A stretch of DNA of 13,716 bases from Bacteroidota bacterium (GTDB taxonomy: Bacteria > Bacteroidota > Bacteroidia > Bacteroidales > Prolixibacteraceae), in NCBI GenBank assembly GCA_030691295.1, contig JAUYEQ010000191.1, forward strand, positions 1-13,716, read 5' to 3'. Below, in pieces: positions 6,206 to 13,132 of this stretch. Both the position numbers and the translations under genes were made by a program. Within the stretch, counting starts at the first letter, position 1; each line of letters starts with the position of its first letter. The notes under the pieces were generated by a model that ran no database searches, was not told the origin of the DNA, and saw only the letters and a list, made by a program, of their open reading frames with translations.

Positions 6206-6868
6206 CTAACTGTAAGTGCTGCAATATAGCGGAAGTTGGGTTTGTTCCACCTTCTTTGCTTTCCATCTTATCCCTTCTGTTAAGCCCATAAATCCATTCT
6301 TTGTATTTCCAATCTCATCAATCGGTCTTCGTTTTTTTTCTTTCAATTGTTTAAAATGTGATGGAGGAAGACCTGCTATTTTTTTAAATTGGTTGGATAG
6401 GTGAGCAACACTGCTGTAATTCATCATCCATGCAATTTCGGTAATGGTAAGTTCCCCATAAATAATTAACTCCTTAATTTTTTCAATTTTGTGAGAGATG
6501 ATGAATTGCTCAATCGTAATTCCCTGTACTTCCGAAAATAAATTTGCCAGATAGGTATAATTGTAGTTTAATTTTTTGCTTAAATAATTAGAGAATTTTA
6601 TTTTGAGTACTTCATTTGAATGATAAATCATTTCGATAATTGTATTCTTTACTCTCTCAATAAGCACCGAACGTTTATCGTCCATTAATTCAAATCCGAC
6701 ACTGAATAAAGCAGTCTTTAGACCTTCCCATTCTTCAACAGAGAGATCTTCCATTATCTCAACTTCTCCGAGGTTAACCATTATGTAGTGCAACCCCAGT
6801 TTTCTCAACTCGTCCTTAACTGCAACTTTGCATCGGTTGCTAACCATGTATTTGATGTAAAGTTTCAT
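6206..6868 (-). CDS. AraC-type transcription regulator with atypical C-terminal tail
   Basis: A 220-residue protein. Residues 1-65 (MKLYIKYMVSNRCK, then a helix KDELRKLGLHYIMV and strands GEVEIM, ending GFELMDDK) look like a small ferredoxin-like alpha/beta domain with a cysteine at 13. Residues about 68-175 are an AraC/XylS DNA-binding domain with two helix-turn-helix units; the second is ELTITEIAWMMNYSSVAHLSNQFKKIAG (139-166), ending PPSHFKQLKEKKRR. This short architecture (about 190 residues) is common in Bacteroidota. Here about 35 further residues (from 184 to 220) follow and resemble nothing familiar, so the 3' end may have been changed by a frameshift or stop-codon loss. No effector domain of the AraC sugar-binding type is present. 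The gene is 156 bases downstream of the lipoprotein gene on the same strand; no clear promoter was found. Targets are unknown. Confidence 0.88.
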   Translation of the reverse strand: MKLYIKYMVSNRCKVAVKDELRKLGLHYIMVNLGEVEIMEDLSVEEWEGLKTALFSVGFELMDDKRSVLIERVKNTIIEMIYHSNEVLKIKFSNYLSKKLNYNYTYLANLFSEVQGITIEQFIISHKIEKIKELIIYGELTITEIAWMMNYSSVAHLSNQFKKIAGLPPSHFKQLKEKKRRPIDEIGNTKNGFMGLTEGIRWKAKKVEQTQLPLYCSTYS

Positions 6869-7024
6869 AATTTCAATTTAAGGTTAATAGTTCAATGACA
6901 ATTTTTCGACTTTTAGCAGTGTTCGGATCAATAGAACGAACCTGCACAGAAGTCATCAGAGCATTAAAGTGTTGTTAATTAGAGAACGCTTGTTGAAATG
7001 TTTAATAGTATTGGCCGAATAGAT

Positions 7025-7981
7025 TTACGGAAGAACAGTAATATTGAAATTCAAATCTACACTGGCATTTCCTGAGACTGAAATATTGTTCATAACCAGG
7101 CCGGAAATAATACTGTTTGCAGTTACCAATCCTTTAAAAGTAAGCTTGCCAGTCGAGGAGTAATGCCCAAAGGAGGCCACATGAACTTCGTAATCGCCTT
7201 CATCCAAGACTGTCAGTTTATATGTTCCATCGGCATTGACTTTTGCACTGGATACAGCTTTTGCAAACAGAACATTACTGCTTCCCTGTGCCTGAGTTTC
7301 GGTTGTGACATTAAATTGGTTCTTGCGGTAAGCATAAACAAATAATTCGCTGTTCGAAAAATTGTTAGTGGCTTTCCCTTTTATCTCACCGCTTTTTTCC
7401 TGAAGCACCACACGGAGTGAATTTTTCAGTTCAGCATCGGTTACAAATTTATATTTGTTTGATGCAGTTGAATTTTCATTGTAAATAATCGATTTTCGGA
7501 GGTCGAAGTCAATAACCAAATTTGTTGTACCGTCAGAGGAAACCACAAAACTTTTATCGAGTTTAATTTCCGCTGAGGCTGAAGACGATGCGTACAAATT
7601 GTGTTTCACGTTGGTTTTATCAATTACATAACAACCAGGCGCATTTCCTGAAACATCTTTATCGTAGTCAAGCACCAGCGATATATTACTGTAAGTATCT
7701 GCCTGAACATCACCAGCGAACAATACCTCTGTTTGTCCTGAATGAAGATCTGAAATTTTGATCGTTTTTTTCTGAAAACCTTCAACCGAAACCCCATTGA
7801 CTTTCACCCCGGCGACAGTAACAAAAACTGCCTGAATATTGGCATCGTCAGACGGGGCATCAGTAATTTTTACCGATAGGTTCCCACCGGTTTCATCTGA
7901 ATCGTCATCTGATTTCGAACATTGAATGGAGAACAGGGGAATAAGTATTACCAGGGCAAAAAGCATAATTTTCGTTTTCAT
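7025..7981 (-). CDS. DUF4382-type surface/outer-membrane lipoprotein
   Basis: A 318-residue protein with a type II signal peptide: basic MKTK, hydrophobic IMLFALVILIPLFSI, and lipidated C21. The mature start CSKSDDDSDE has the acidic residues shortly after the cysteine that act as a surface-export signal for lipoproteins in Bacteroidota. Residues about 33-190 match my memory of DUF4382 (GNLSVKITDAPSD, VFVTVAGVKV, AGDVQADTYSNISLVLD, KSFVVSSDGTTNLVIDFD). The C-terminal third looks like a carboxypeptidase-regulatory-like beta-sandwich (GEIKGKATNN, KVNADGTYKLTVLDEGDYEVHVASFGH). Function is unknown. It lies 125 bases after the coiled-coil membrane gene on the same strand, with an inverted repeat between them, so it may get only partial read-through. 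Confidence 0.87.
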   Translation of the reverse strand: MKTKIMLFALVILIPLFSIQCSKSDDDSDETGGNLSVKITDAPSDDANIQAVFVTVAGVKVNGVSVEGFQKKTIKISDLHSGQTEVLFAGDVQADTYSNISLVLDYDKDVSGNAPGCYVIDKTNVKHNLYASSSASAEIKLDKSFVVSSDGTTNLVIDFDLRKSIIYNENSTASNKYKFVTDAELKNSLRVVLQEKSGEIKGKATNNFSNSELFVYAYRKNQFNVTTETQAQGSSNVLFAKAVSSAKVNADGTYKLTVLDEGDYEVHVASFGHYSSTGKLTFKGLVTANSIISGLVMNNISVSGNASVDLNFNITVLP

Positions 7982-8009
7982 AGTCGTAATTTTAATTGTT
8001 TATTTTTAT

Positions 8010-8076
8010 AAAAGAGACTGCTAGAAGTCTGTTTGAATGATGATAAATTCAAATTGAAATTCAAACAGTCTCTTTT
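8010..8076 (-). terminator. Inverted repeat between coiled-coil gene and lipoprotein gene
   Basis: Arms AAAAGAGACTG (8010-8020) plus TTTGAAT (8032-8038) pair with ATTCAAACAGTCTCTTTT (8059-8076): 18 pairs in total, with an 11-base unpaired insert CTAGAAGTCTG (8021-8031) in one arm. On the minus strand it follows the coiled-coil gene and runs into TTTTATAAAAATAAA, as a terminator would. Its near edge is only 28 bases from the lipoprotein ATG, so it may also act in that gene's leader. Confidence 0.65.
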
Positions 8077-8106
8077 CTATGCGACAAATTGTAATCTGGA
8101 ATGGTA

Positions 8107-9018
8107 TTATTTCACTTCAATTACAGCGTATTTCGATATTCTCCAGAATTCCTGCGGATTGGTTATTTCCAAATAAGCAATCTGTCCGTTTTCCTCAACC
8201 AGCGAATAAGAATTGTTTGGATGTTCAGATCTTACTTTTGCTTTTTTTGCATTTAAAGCGATTGTTTTTGTTTCGCGAATGTCAAGTTCAGTAAAATGTG
8301 TTGGATCAAAATTTTCCTGAATCGCTTTACTACCACCAAGTCCAAGAATGGCGCCTTCGCGGTTTAGTATGCCTTCTTCTTTCAATTCCTTGAAAGTTCC
8401 AAGTACAACATGCGCTGTGTTGAGTTTATTCGTTTTTTCTACAATTACTTGTTGTTTGTAAGTAATCGTGTCTGTCTGATCTTTGATATTCAGATCCAGA
8501 TTTTGAATTTTTGAATCCATTTCGGCCAGAGTGATATTTTTGCTTTCAACGATACTTTTCAATTCAGCAATTTCAAGATTCTGGGCTTCAATGGTTGCAG
8601 CAAAACTTTTTAGCCTGGTTTCATAGGATTTTATGCTCAACCCAGATTTCTTTAGTTTCTGCTCCAGTTCGGCAATTTTTTTATTGTTTTCATCAACCAG
8701 ATTGTCCAGCAAATTAATGTCGTCAATAATTGCCTGTTTTCTGTTTTTACCACCTTCTGACTGAACCATAGAGATTTGATTTCTTTTCTCTTTGATTAAT
8801 TTCAGGTTGTTTTCGATTTCAAAAAAACTGCCTTCCATGTCAGTCATAAAAGCTTCCTTTTCTTGCATCGTTTGGTTTATGCTGTCTTTTTCAGCCATAA
8901 GTGATTCGATTTCTGCTTTTTTCTGATTATAAACATATACTCCGCCAACGATGCTGACAATCAGAATAAAACTTGCTACAATGATTGTCGCCAACTGTGT
9001 TTTTTGTGTCTTTTCCAT
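8107..9018 (-). CDS. Inner-membrane-anchored coiled-coil protein, function unknown
   Basis: A 303-residue protein. A short cytoplasmic start (MEKTQKTQLA) is followed by one membrane helix (about 11-30, TIIVASFILIVSIVGGVYVY), then a long heptad-patterned coiled coil (about 32-200) rich in K, E, Q, N and L. A smaller globular C-terminal part (about 205-303) contains LGTFKELKEEGILNREGAILGLGG and a final QEFWRISKYAVIEVK. There is no cleavage site, so it is probably a type II membrane protein with the coil in the periplasm. Similar proteins occur in Bacteroidota; I have a weak memory of some being named for a collagen-binding adhesin (Cbp1), but nothing here proves adhesion. It has its own sigma-54 promoter 94-109 bases upstream of the ATG, between it and an NtrC-type regulator, which makes it the likely direct target of that regulator. 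An envelope-stress or surface role is inference. Confidence 0.88.
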   Translation of the reverse strand: MEKTQKTQLATIIVASFILIVSIVGGVYVYNQKKAEIESLMAEKDSINQTMQEKEAFMTDMEGSFFEIENNLKLIKEKRNQISMVQSEGGKNRKQAIIDDINLLDNLVDENNKKIAELEQKLKKSGLSIKSYETRLKSFAATIEAQNLEIAELKSIVESKNITLAEMDSKIQNLDLNIKDQTDTITYKQQVIVEKTNKLNTAHVVLGTFKELKEEGILNREGAILGLGGSKAIQENFDPTHFTELDIRETKTIALNAKKAKVRSEHPNNSYSLVEENGQIAYLEITNPQEFWRISKYAVIEVK

Positions 9019-9059
9019 GATGCTTTATTAATGTTTTAAATAATGTTAAATTTAAGGAT

Positions 9060-9090
9060 CAGCACTTTTGCCTTAATTTATTTGGTGCTG
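9060..9090 (-). promoter_or_regulatory. Small hairpin in the leader of the coiled-coil gene
   Basis: CAGCAC (9060-9065) and GTGCTG (9085-9090) form a 6-bp perfect stem with a 19-base loop inside the predicted untranslated leader (start about 9101 to ATG 9018). It is short and could be chance. Confidence 0.3.
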
Positions 9091-9109
9091 TCCGATTTCG
9101 GGAAACGAC

Positions 9110-9145
9110 AAAGCAATGCCTGTGCCACTGTAAAAGCATTGCTTT
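9110..9145. repeat. 10-bp inverted repeat straddling the sigma-54 promoter
   Basis: AAAGCAATGC (9110-9119) and GCATTGCTTT (9136-9145) are perfect inverse copies, 16 bases apart. The first arm covers the -12 element; the -24 element lies in the spacer. A further GCATTG is at 9149-9154. It could be a repressor operator or a hairpin. Confidence 0.6.
9112..9127 (-). promoter_or_regulatory. Sigma-54 (RpoN) promoter for the coiled-coil protein gene
   Basis: The minus strand reads TGGCAC-AGGCA-TTGCT, matching the sigma-54 consensus TGGCAC-N5-TTGCW at every defined base, with the invariant GG (9126-9125) and GC (9114-9113) exactly 10 bases apart. Counting 12 bases on from the GC places the transcript start near 9101, 83 bases before the ATG at 9018. 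A sigma-54 activator gene is immediately upstream, and candidate enhancer sites lie about 100 and 135 bases before the start. Confidence 0.82.
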
Positions 9146-9191
9146 AAGGCATTGTTAATTAATGTTTTGTGTGGTTTTGAATGAAGCCTTG

Positions 9192-9240
9192 TTTTATCAA
9201 AATGATAAAAAATTATTATTATTTGATAAATTTCAGAACT
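9192..9240. promoter_or_regulatory. Candidate upstream activator sites of the sigma-54 promoter
   Basis: A palindrome TTTTATCA-AAA-TGATAAAA fills 9192-9210 (core 9194-9208, TTATCAAAATGATAA), and a separate half-site TTTGATAA is at 9232-9239. The centres lie about -100 and -135 from the predicted sigma-54 start, the usual range for NtrC-type enhancer sites. As a terminator for the response regulator gene it would be poor: the stem is all A/T except two pairs and is not followed by a U-run on the minus strand. Confidence 0.5.
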
Positions 9241-9249
9241 CAATAAGTT

Positions 9250-10605
9250 CTATTCCTTAGTGCCTTCCTTTAACATCCGATAGATGGTTGCCACGCCAAG
9301 GTCAAGTTTTTCGGCCACCAGTTTGATGTTGTTGTCGTATTTATCCAGAAATTTTTTCACTATCCTGATATCGTATTCACGAAGACTGAGTTCCTCATTC
9401 CACATATCGCCAAGTAAATCCTGCCCTCTGCCCAAAACGATGTGGTCGGCTGTTATTTCATTCTGATCGGCCAGAGTAACCGCAAGTTCAATCACCGACT
9501 TTAGTTCACGGATATTGCCTGGAAATGAATAGGAGAGCAGGCGGGTCGAGGCTTCAGGAGTCAATGTCTTTGGCTTCATGTTATTCTCCTTGCAAAATAA
9601 GTTGATAAAGTGCCGGGCCAATATTATAACATCGTTTCCGCGTTCGCGCAGAGGTTGCAGCTCAATGGGCAAACCGAATAACCGGTAGTAAAGATCCTGT
9701 CTGAAATTTCCTTTTTTTATTTCTTCCTGAAGATCTTTGTTGGTTGCTATAATAATCCGGCAATCGGTTTTAACCGGGTTGTTGCTTCCAATCCGAATAA
9801 TTTCTTTTTCCTGAAGGGCGCGCAACAGTTTGGCCTGTAAAGAAATGTCCATTTCTGCCATTTCGTCGAGAAACAAAGTTCCGCCATTTGCCTCCTCGAA
9901 CTTGCCGATACGGCGAAAAGCGGCTCCTGTAAAGGCGCCTTTTTCGTGCCCGAAAAGTTCACTTTCAATCAGGTCTTTCGGAATTGCCGCAACATTAACA
10001 GCTATAAACGGCTGTTTCGATCGGTTGGAGCTGTAGTGTATTGCTTTGGCAACCAGTTCTTTTCCTGTACCGGTTTCGCCGGTTATTGTAACCGTGATAT
10101 TGGTTCTGGTTGCTTTTTCAATCAGTTCATAAGTTTTAAGGGTAGCAGTACTGTTTCCGATAATGGTACTTTGGTCGGTATATTTCTTTGTTACTTCCTT
10201 CCGCAAATTCACAATTTCCTTTTTCAGGTTACTGCCTTGCCTGATATTACTGACTGTATTTAGCAACCGTTCCCGGATATCTTTCGATTTAACGATGTAG
10301 TCGTAGGCGCCATGTTGCAATAAAGTAACCACCACATCAATGTCAATTTGTTCCGAAATCAGAATGATCTGAATGTCTTCATTAATTTCCTTGATTTGTT
10401 TCAGCACTTGCAGTCCCTTCATGTCGGGAAGCCGGTAATCAAGTGTAATAATATCGGGCTGCTGGTGCAAATTGGCCAGACAGTCTTTTCCGTTGATGAA
10501 TGATTGAATTTCGTAATCAGGATTGAGCGAAAGGGTATGAACAAGTAACCGGTTGTACCATTCATCATCCTCAACGACAAATATTTTGAAGGCTTTTTCG
10601 GACAT
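9250..10605 (-). CDS. NtrC-type sigma-54-dependent response regulator
   Basis: A 451-residue cytoplasmic transcription activator. Residues 1-122 are a receiver domain with acidic D13/D14, phosphorylation site D56 (ITLDYRLPD), T/S position S84 and K106. Residues about 145-385 are the AAA+ sigma-54 activator domain: Walker A GETGTGKE (176-183), GAFTGA loop that contacts sigma-54 (223-228), Walker B GGTLFLDE (241-248), and the arginine region FRQDLYYRL (302-310). Residues about 408-446 are a Fis-type helix-turn-helix ending KLVAEKLDLGVATIYRML. All motifs needed for activation are intact. The gene follows the hybrid kinase on the same strand with a 98-base gap, and precedes a sigma-54 promoter driving the coiled-coil gene. 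A palindrome upstream of its own start suggests autoregulation. The partner and target are inferred from position. Confidence 0.95.
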   Translation of the reverse strand: MSEKAFKIFVVEDDEWYNRLLVHTLSLNPDYEIQSFINGKDCLANLHQQPDIITLDYRLPDMKGLQVLKQIKEINEDIQIILISEQIDIDVVVTLLQHGAYDYIVKSKDIRERLLNTVSNIRQGSNLKKEIVNLRKEVTKKYTDQSTIIGNSTATLKTYELIEKATRTNITVTITGETGTGKELVAKAIHYSSNRSKQPFIAVNVAAIPKDLIESELFGHEKGAFTGAAFRRIGKFEEANGGTLFLDEMAEMDISLQAKLLRALQEKEIIRIGSNNPVKTDCRIIIATNKDLQEEIKKGNFRQDLYYRLFGLPIELQPLRERGNDVIILARHFINLFCKENNMKPKTLTPEASTRLLSYSFPGNIRELKSVIELAVTLADQNEITADHIVLGRGQDLLGDMWNEELSLREYDIRIVKKFLDKYDNNIKLVAEKLDLGVATIYRMLKEGTKE

Positions 10606-10674
10606 TTTTATGGTGATTTGTTATTTTTAATTTCAATCAGCAACGGCAAGTTAGTAAGTTTTGCCTGAATCGGC

Positions 10675-10697
10675 TTCTCAAATTCTCATTTTGAGAA
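10675..10697. promoter_or_regulatory. Palindrome before the response regulator gene, sister of the site at 9194
   Basis: TTCTCATTTTGAGAA (10683-10697) is a palindrome with a 3-base centre; read on the minus strand it is TTCTCAAAATGAGAA, differing from the 9194-9208 core only at the symmetric positions 3 and 13. A half-site TTCTCAAA (10675-10682) abuts it. The centre lies 85 bases upstream of the regulator ATG, in the kinase-regulator gap. I found no sigma-54 promoter in this gap. Confidence 0.48.
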
Positions 10698-10703
10698 AAT
10701 AAT

Positions 10704-13118
10704 TCAATAGAGCTGTTCTGCTTTAAGTTTTTGTTTCAGTATTGAATTGATGGAACTGATTTCATGCTCAATTTTTGCAATCAGTTTCTTTATTTCTTCC
10801 GGATTGCTGTTCTGAGAGTTGTTCTCAAGTTTTTTTAGATGCTCATAAAGGGCAGTTGCCTGTAAATGTTTGGCCGGAGCTGCCAGTTTGTGAGCTGTTT
10901 CAACCAGGGCGCCCCAGTCTGAACTTTGTATATTCTGTTGAAATTTCGTCAAGGCTTCTTCGCTCGAACGGATAAAAATTTTCAGCATCTCGTTGAAAAA
11001 TGCGCCGTCTCCTCCTGATATCCGTTCCAGTTCGTCCAGATCGATTGATGTGTTTTTTGCAATCGCCTCCGGTATGGGTTCTTCCGTTTTCTCCGGAAGT
11101 ATTTTCGAGACAGTGCTTAATAATTCAGATTCAGCAAATGGTTTCAGTAAAAAAGCCTTCATTCCGGCCAATTGTATTTTCTCAATATCTGCCAATTTGT
11201 TGGTTGCTGTCAATGCAATGATTTTAGCTGATGGACGATGCTGTAAAATCAGTTTCGTTGCCTCGTACCCATCCATCACCGGCATCCGAATGTCCATAAG
11301 TATCAGGTCAAACTCGTTTTTCACTGCAAGTTCAGCTGCTTCGCTGCCATTGTGCGCTTCTGTAAACGACACTCCCCATTTTTTTAGTATGTTTTTGATC
11401 AGATAAAGGTTGAATTCTTCATCGTCAACAATCAGGAAATGAAGTTTTTTAAACCATGATGGAATGATAAGTTGTTCTTTATTCCTTTTTACAATGTTTC
11501 CCGGATTTCCTTTTTGATAGGGTATTTGAATTAAAAAACGGGTTCCTTTTCCTTCTGCACTTTCGACTTCAATTTTCCCATCCTGCAAAACGATCAGTTT
11601 TTTCACAATGGCCAACCCAAGTCCGGCACCACGCTGTTTCTGCGTGAGACCATTATTCAGTTGTACGAACTCATCAAAAATCAGCAGTTGATCTTCTTTT
11701 GAAATGCCAATCCCGGAATCTGAGACTTCAATGTGCAACAGATAGTTTTGTGCGGAAGTTTCTTCTCCTGAAACTGTAAGTTCAATTTTTCCCTTATTGG
11801 TAAATTTTATGGCATTGGTAATCAGATTTATCAGGATTTGTTTTAGCCTGATAGGATCGCCTCGAAGTGCCAGGTTTTTATCGGTATTGTTCCTGAAGAT
11901 CAATTCAATCCCTTTTATCTGTGCCGAATGTTTGTGCAGGGTGTAAACCTCTTTGATGATTTTGTCAGGCAAAAAATCAATTTGCTCAATTTTTAGTTTC
12001 TGAGATTCAATTTTCGAAAAATCAAGCGTGTCGTTTACCAGTGCGATCAGGTGTTCTGCTGATTTGTGCACCACTTCCAAATCGGCAGACATTTCAGCAG
12101 AATTCGTTTTCTGAAGCATCTGTTCGGTCAATCCGTAAATGGCATTTACAGGCGTCCTCATTTCGTGACTGACTGTTGCCACAAACATTTCTTTCGCTTT
12201 GGCCAGATTTTCGGCTTCGTCTTTTGCCTTTTTCAGAATCTGCTGGTAAGTTCGGTTTCTTTGAAGATTTCTGAAGAAAAGGACCAAAATAATTATCAGC
12301 AATATTACAGCGCCAATACTAAAAATGGCCATTCGCCGGTACGTTTGGGCCGCCATCTGATCAACTTCCATGGTTTTGGCTTCCAGTAATTTTTGTTCGC
12401 TGTCTTCCAGGTTTGCAATGTGTTGGTTCAGTATTTCTGTAACCTGAATGTTTAGCTCAAACAACCCCTTTTCTTTTAATTGCAATTGTCTGGCCTGACC
12501 GGTTATCTGCTTCTCGATACCTGCTATTTCCTGTTTGATGATTTCTTTTTCACTGCTTTTATCAATGATAATGGGTTGCCGGGTGGTTGTATCTTTTTTG
12601 CTGAACAGCCTTTTTAAAAAGCTTTTCTTTTCTTCCTGTTTAAACCTGATCGTATCGGGTTGGATAATTACGGTATCAATCTTCGAGTACAGTTCGGAAA
12701 ATGAATTTGTTGCAGTTGCTTTTGAACGGTGAAGCGCCCGGATTTCATCTATGATAAGCAATTTGCGGTTGACCAGCAGCCGGATGGTATCTATGTGAAA
12801 CATTTCAATTGAGCCGGGAGCAGCATACACTTCCAGATCGGATAGTTTTTGCCGGATGGTGGTATTTTGTTGCTCATAAGGCTTAATGAAAGTAGCATCT
12901 CCTGTTAGGCTGTAAAGGCGAATGGTATTTTCTACTTCATTTAAATCGGAAGTAATGTCTTTAATCAGCAATAATTTGAGATCGGGACGTGCTTCTTTGT
13001 GGATGGTATCAACAATTTTGGAAAGACTTTCATAAGCGAAAAATCCTGAAATAATTACTGCCACTGCAATGCAGATGGTTAAAATGGTAATCTGTATTTC
13101 AATCTTTAATTTCTTCAT
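10704..13118 (-). CDS. Hybrid sensor histidine kinase with receiver and Hpt domains
   Basis: An 804-residue inner-membrane sensor. Transmembrane helices are at about 9-29 and 263-282, enclosing a roughly 230-residue helical periplasmic sensor region with a coiled-coil look and a basic patch near 165-175. Then come HisKA with phospho-accepting H318 (VSHEMRTP), HATPase with N box NLITNAIKFT (431-440), G1 DSGIG (467-471) and G2 GAGLGLAI (497-504). A receiver domain (about 560-675) has D565/D566, phospho-site D609 (MDIRMPVMDG) and K659, and a C-terminal Hpt domain (about 690-800) has H743 (ETAHKLAAPAKHL). It thus holds three phosphorelay steps in one chain and needs only a downstream receiver, which the adjacent NtrC-type regulator supplies. 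It begins 14 bases after the lycopene cyclase stop codon, so the two may be cotranscribed. The ligand is unknown. Confidence 0.95.
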   Translation of the reverse strand: MKKLKIEIQITILTICIAVAVIISGFFAYESLSKIVDTIHKEARPDLKLLLIKDITSDLNEVENTIRLYSLTGDATFIKPYEQQNTTIRQKLSDLEVYAAPGSIEMFHIDTIRLLVNRKLLIIDEIRALHRSKATATNSFSELYSKIDTVIIQPDTIRFKQEEKKSFLKRLFSKKDTTTRQPIIIDKSSEKEIIKQEIAGIEKQITGQARQLQLKEKGLFELNIQVTEILNQHIANLEDSEQKLLEAKTMEVDQMAAQTYRRMAIFSIGAVILLIIILVLFFRNLQRNRTYQQILKKAKDEAENLAKAKEMFVATVSHEMRTPVNAIYGLTEQMLQKTNSAEMSADLEVVHKSAEHLIALVNDTLDFSKIESQKLKIEQIDFLPDKIIKEVYTLHKHSAQIKGIELIFRNNTDKNLALRGDPIRLKQILINLITNAIKFTNKGKIELTVSGEETSAQNYLLHIEVSDSGIGISKEDQLLIFDEFVQLNNGLTQKQRGAGLGLAIVKKLIVLQDGKIEVESAEGKGTRFLIQIPYQKGNPGNIVKRNKEQLIIPSWFKKLHFLIVDDEEFNLYLIKNILKKWGVSFTEAHNGSEAAELAVKNEFDLILMDIRMPVMDGYEATKLILQHRPSAKIIALTATNKLADIEKIQLAGMKAFLLKPFAESELLSTVSKILPEKTEEPIPEAIAKNTSIDLDELERISGGDGAFFNEMLKIFIRSSEEALTKFQQNIQSSDWGALVETAHKLAAPAKHLQATALYEHLKKLENNSQNSNPEEIKKLIAKIEHEISSINSILKQKLKAEQLY

Positions 13119-13132
13119 CCAATTATTACAAG

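Noticed and set aside
10606..10703. Search for a second sigma-54 promoter before the response regulator
   Set aside because: No GG-N10-GC element with flanking consensus is present on the minus strand here, so only the palindrome is reported.
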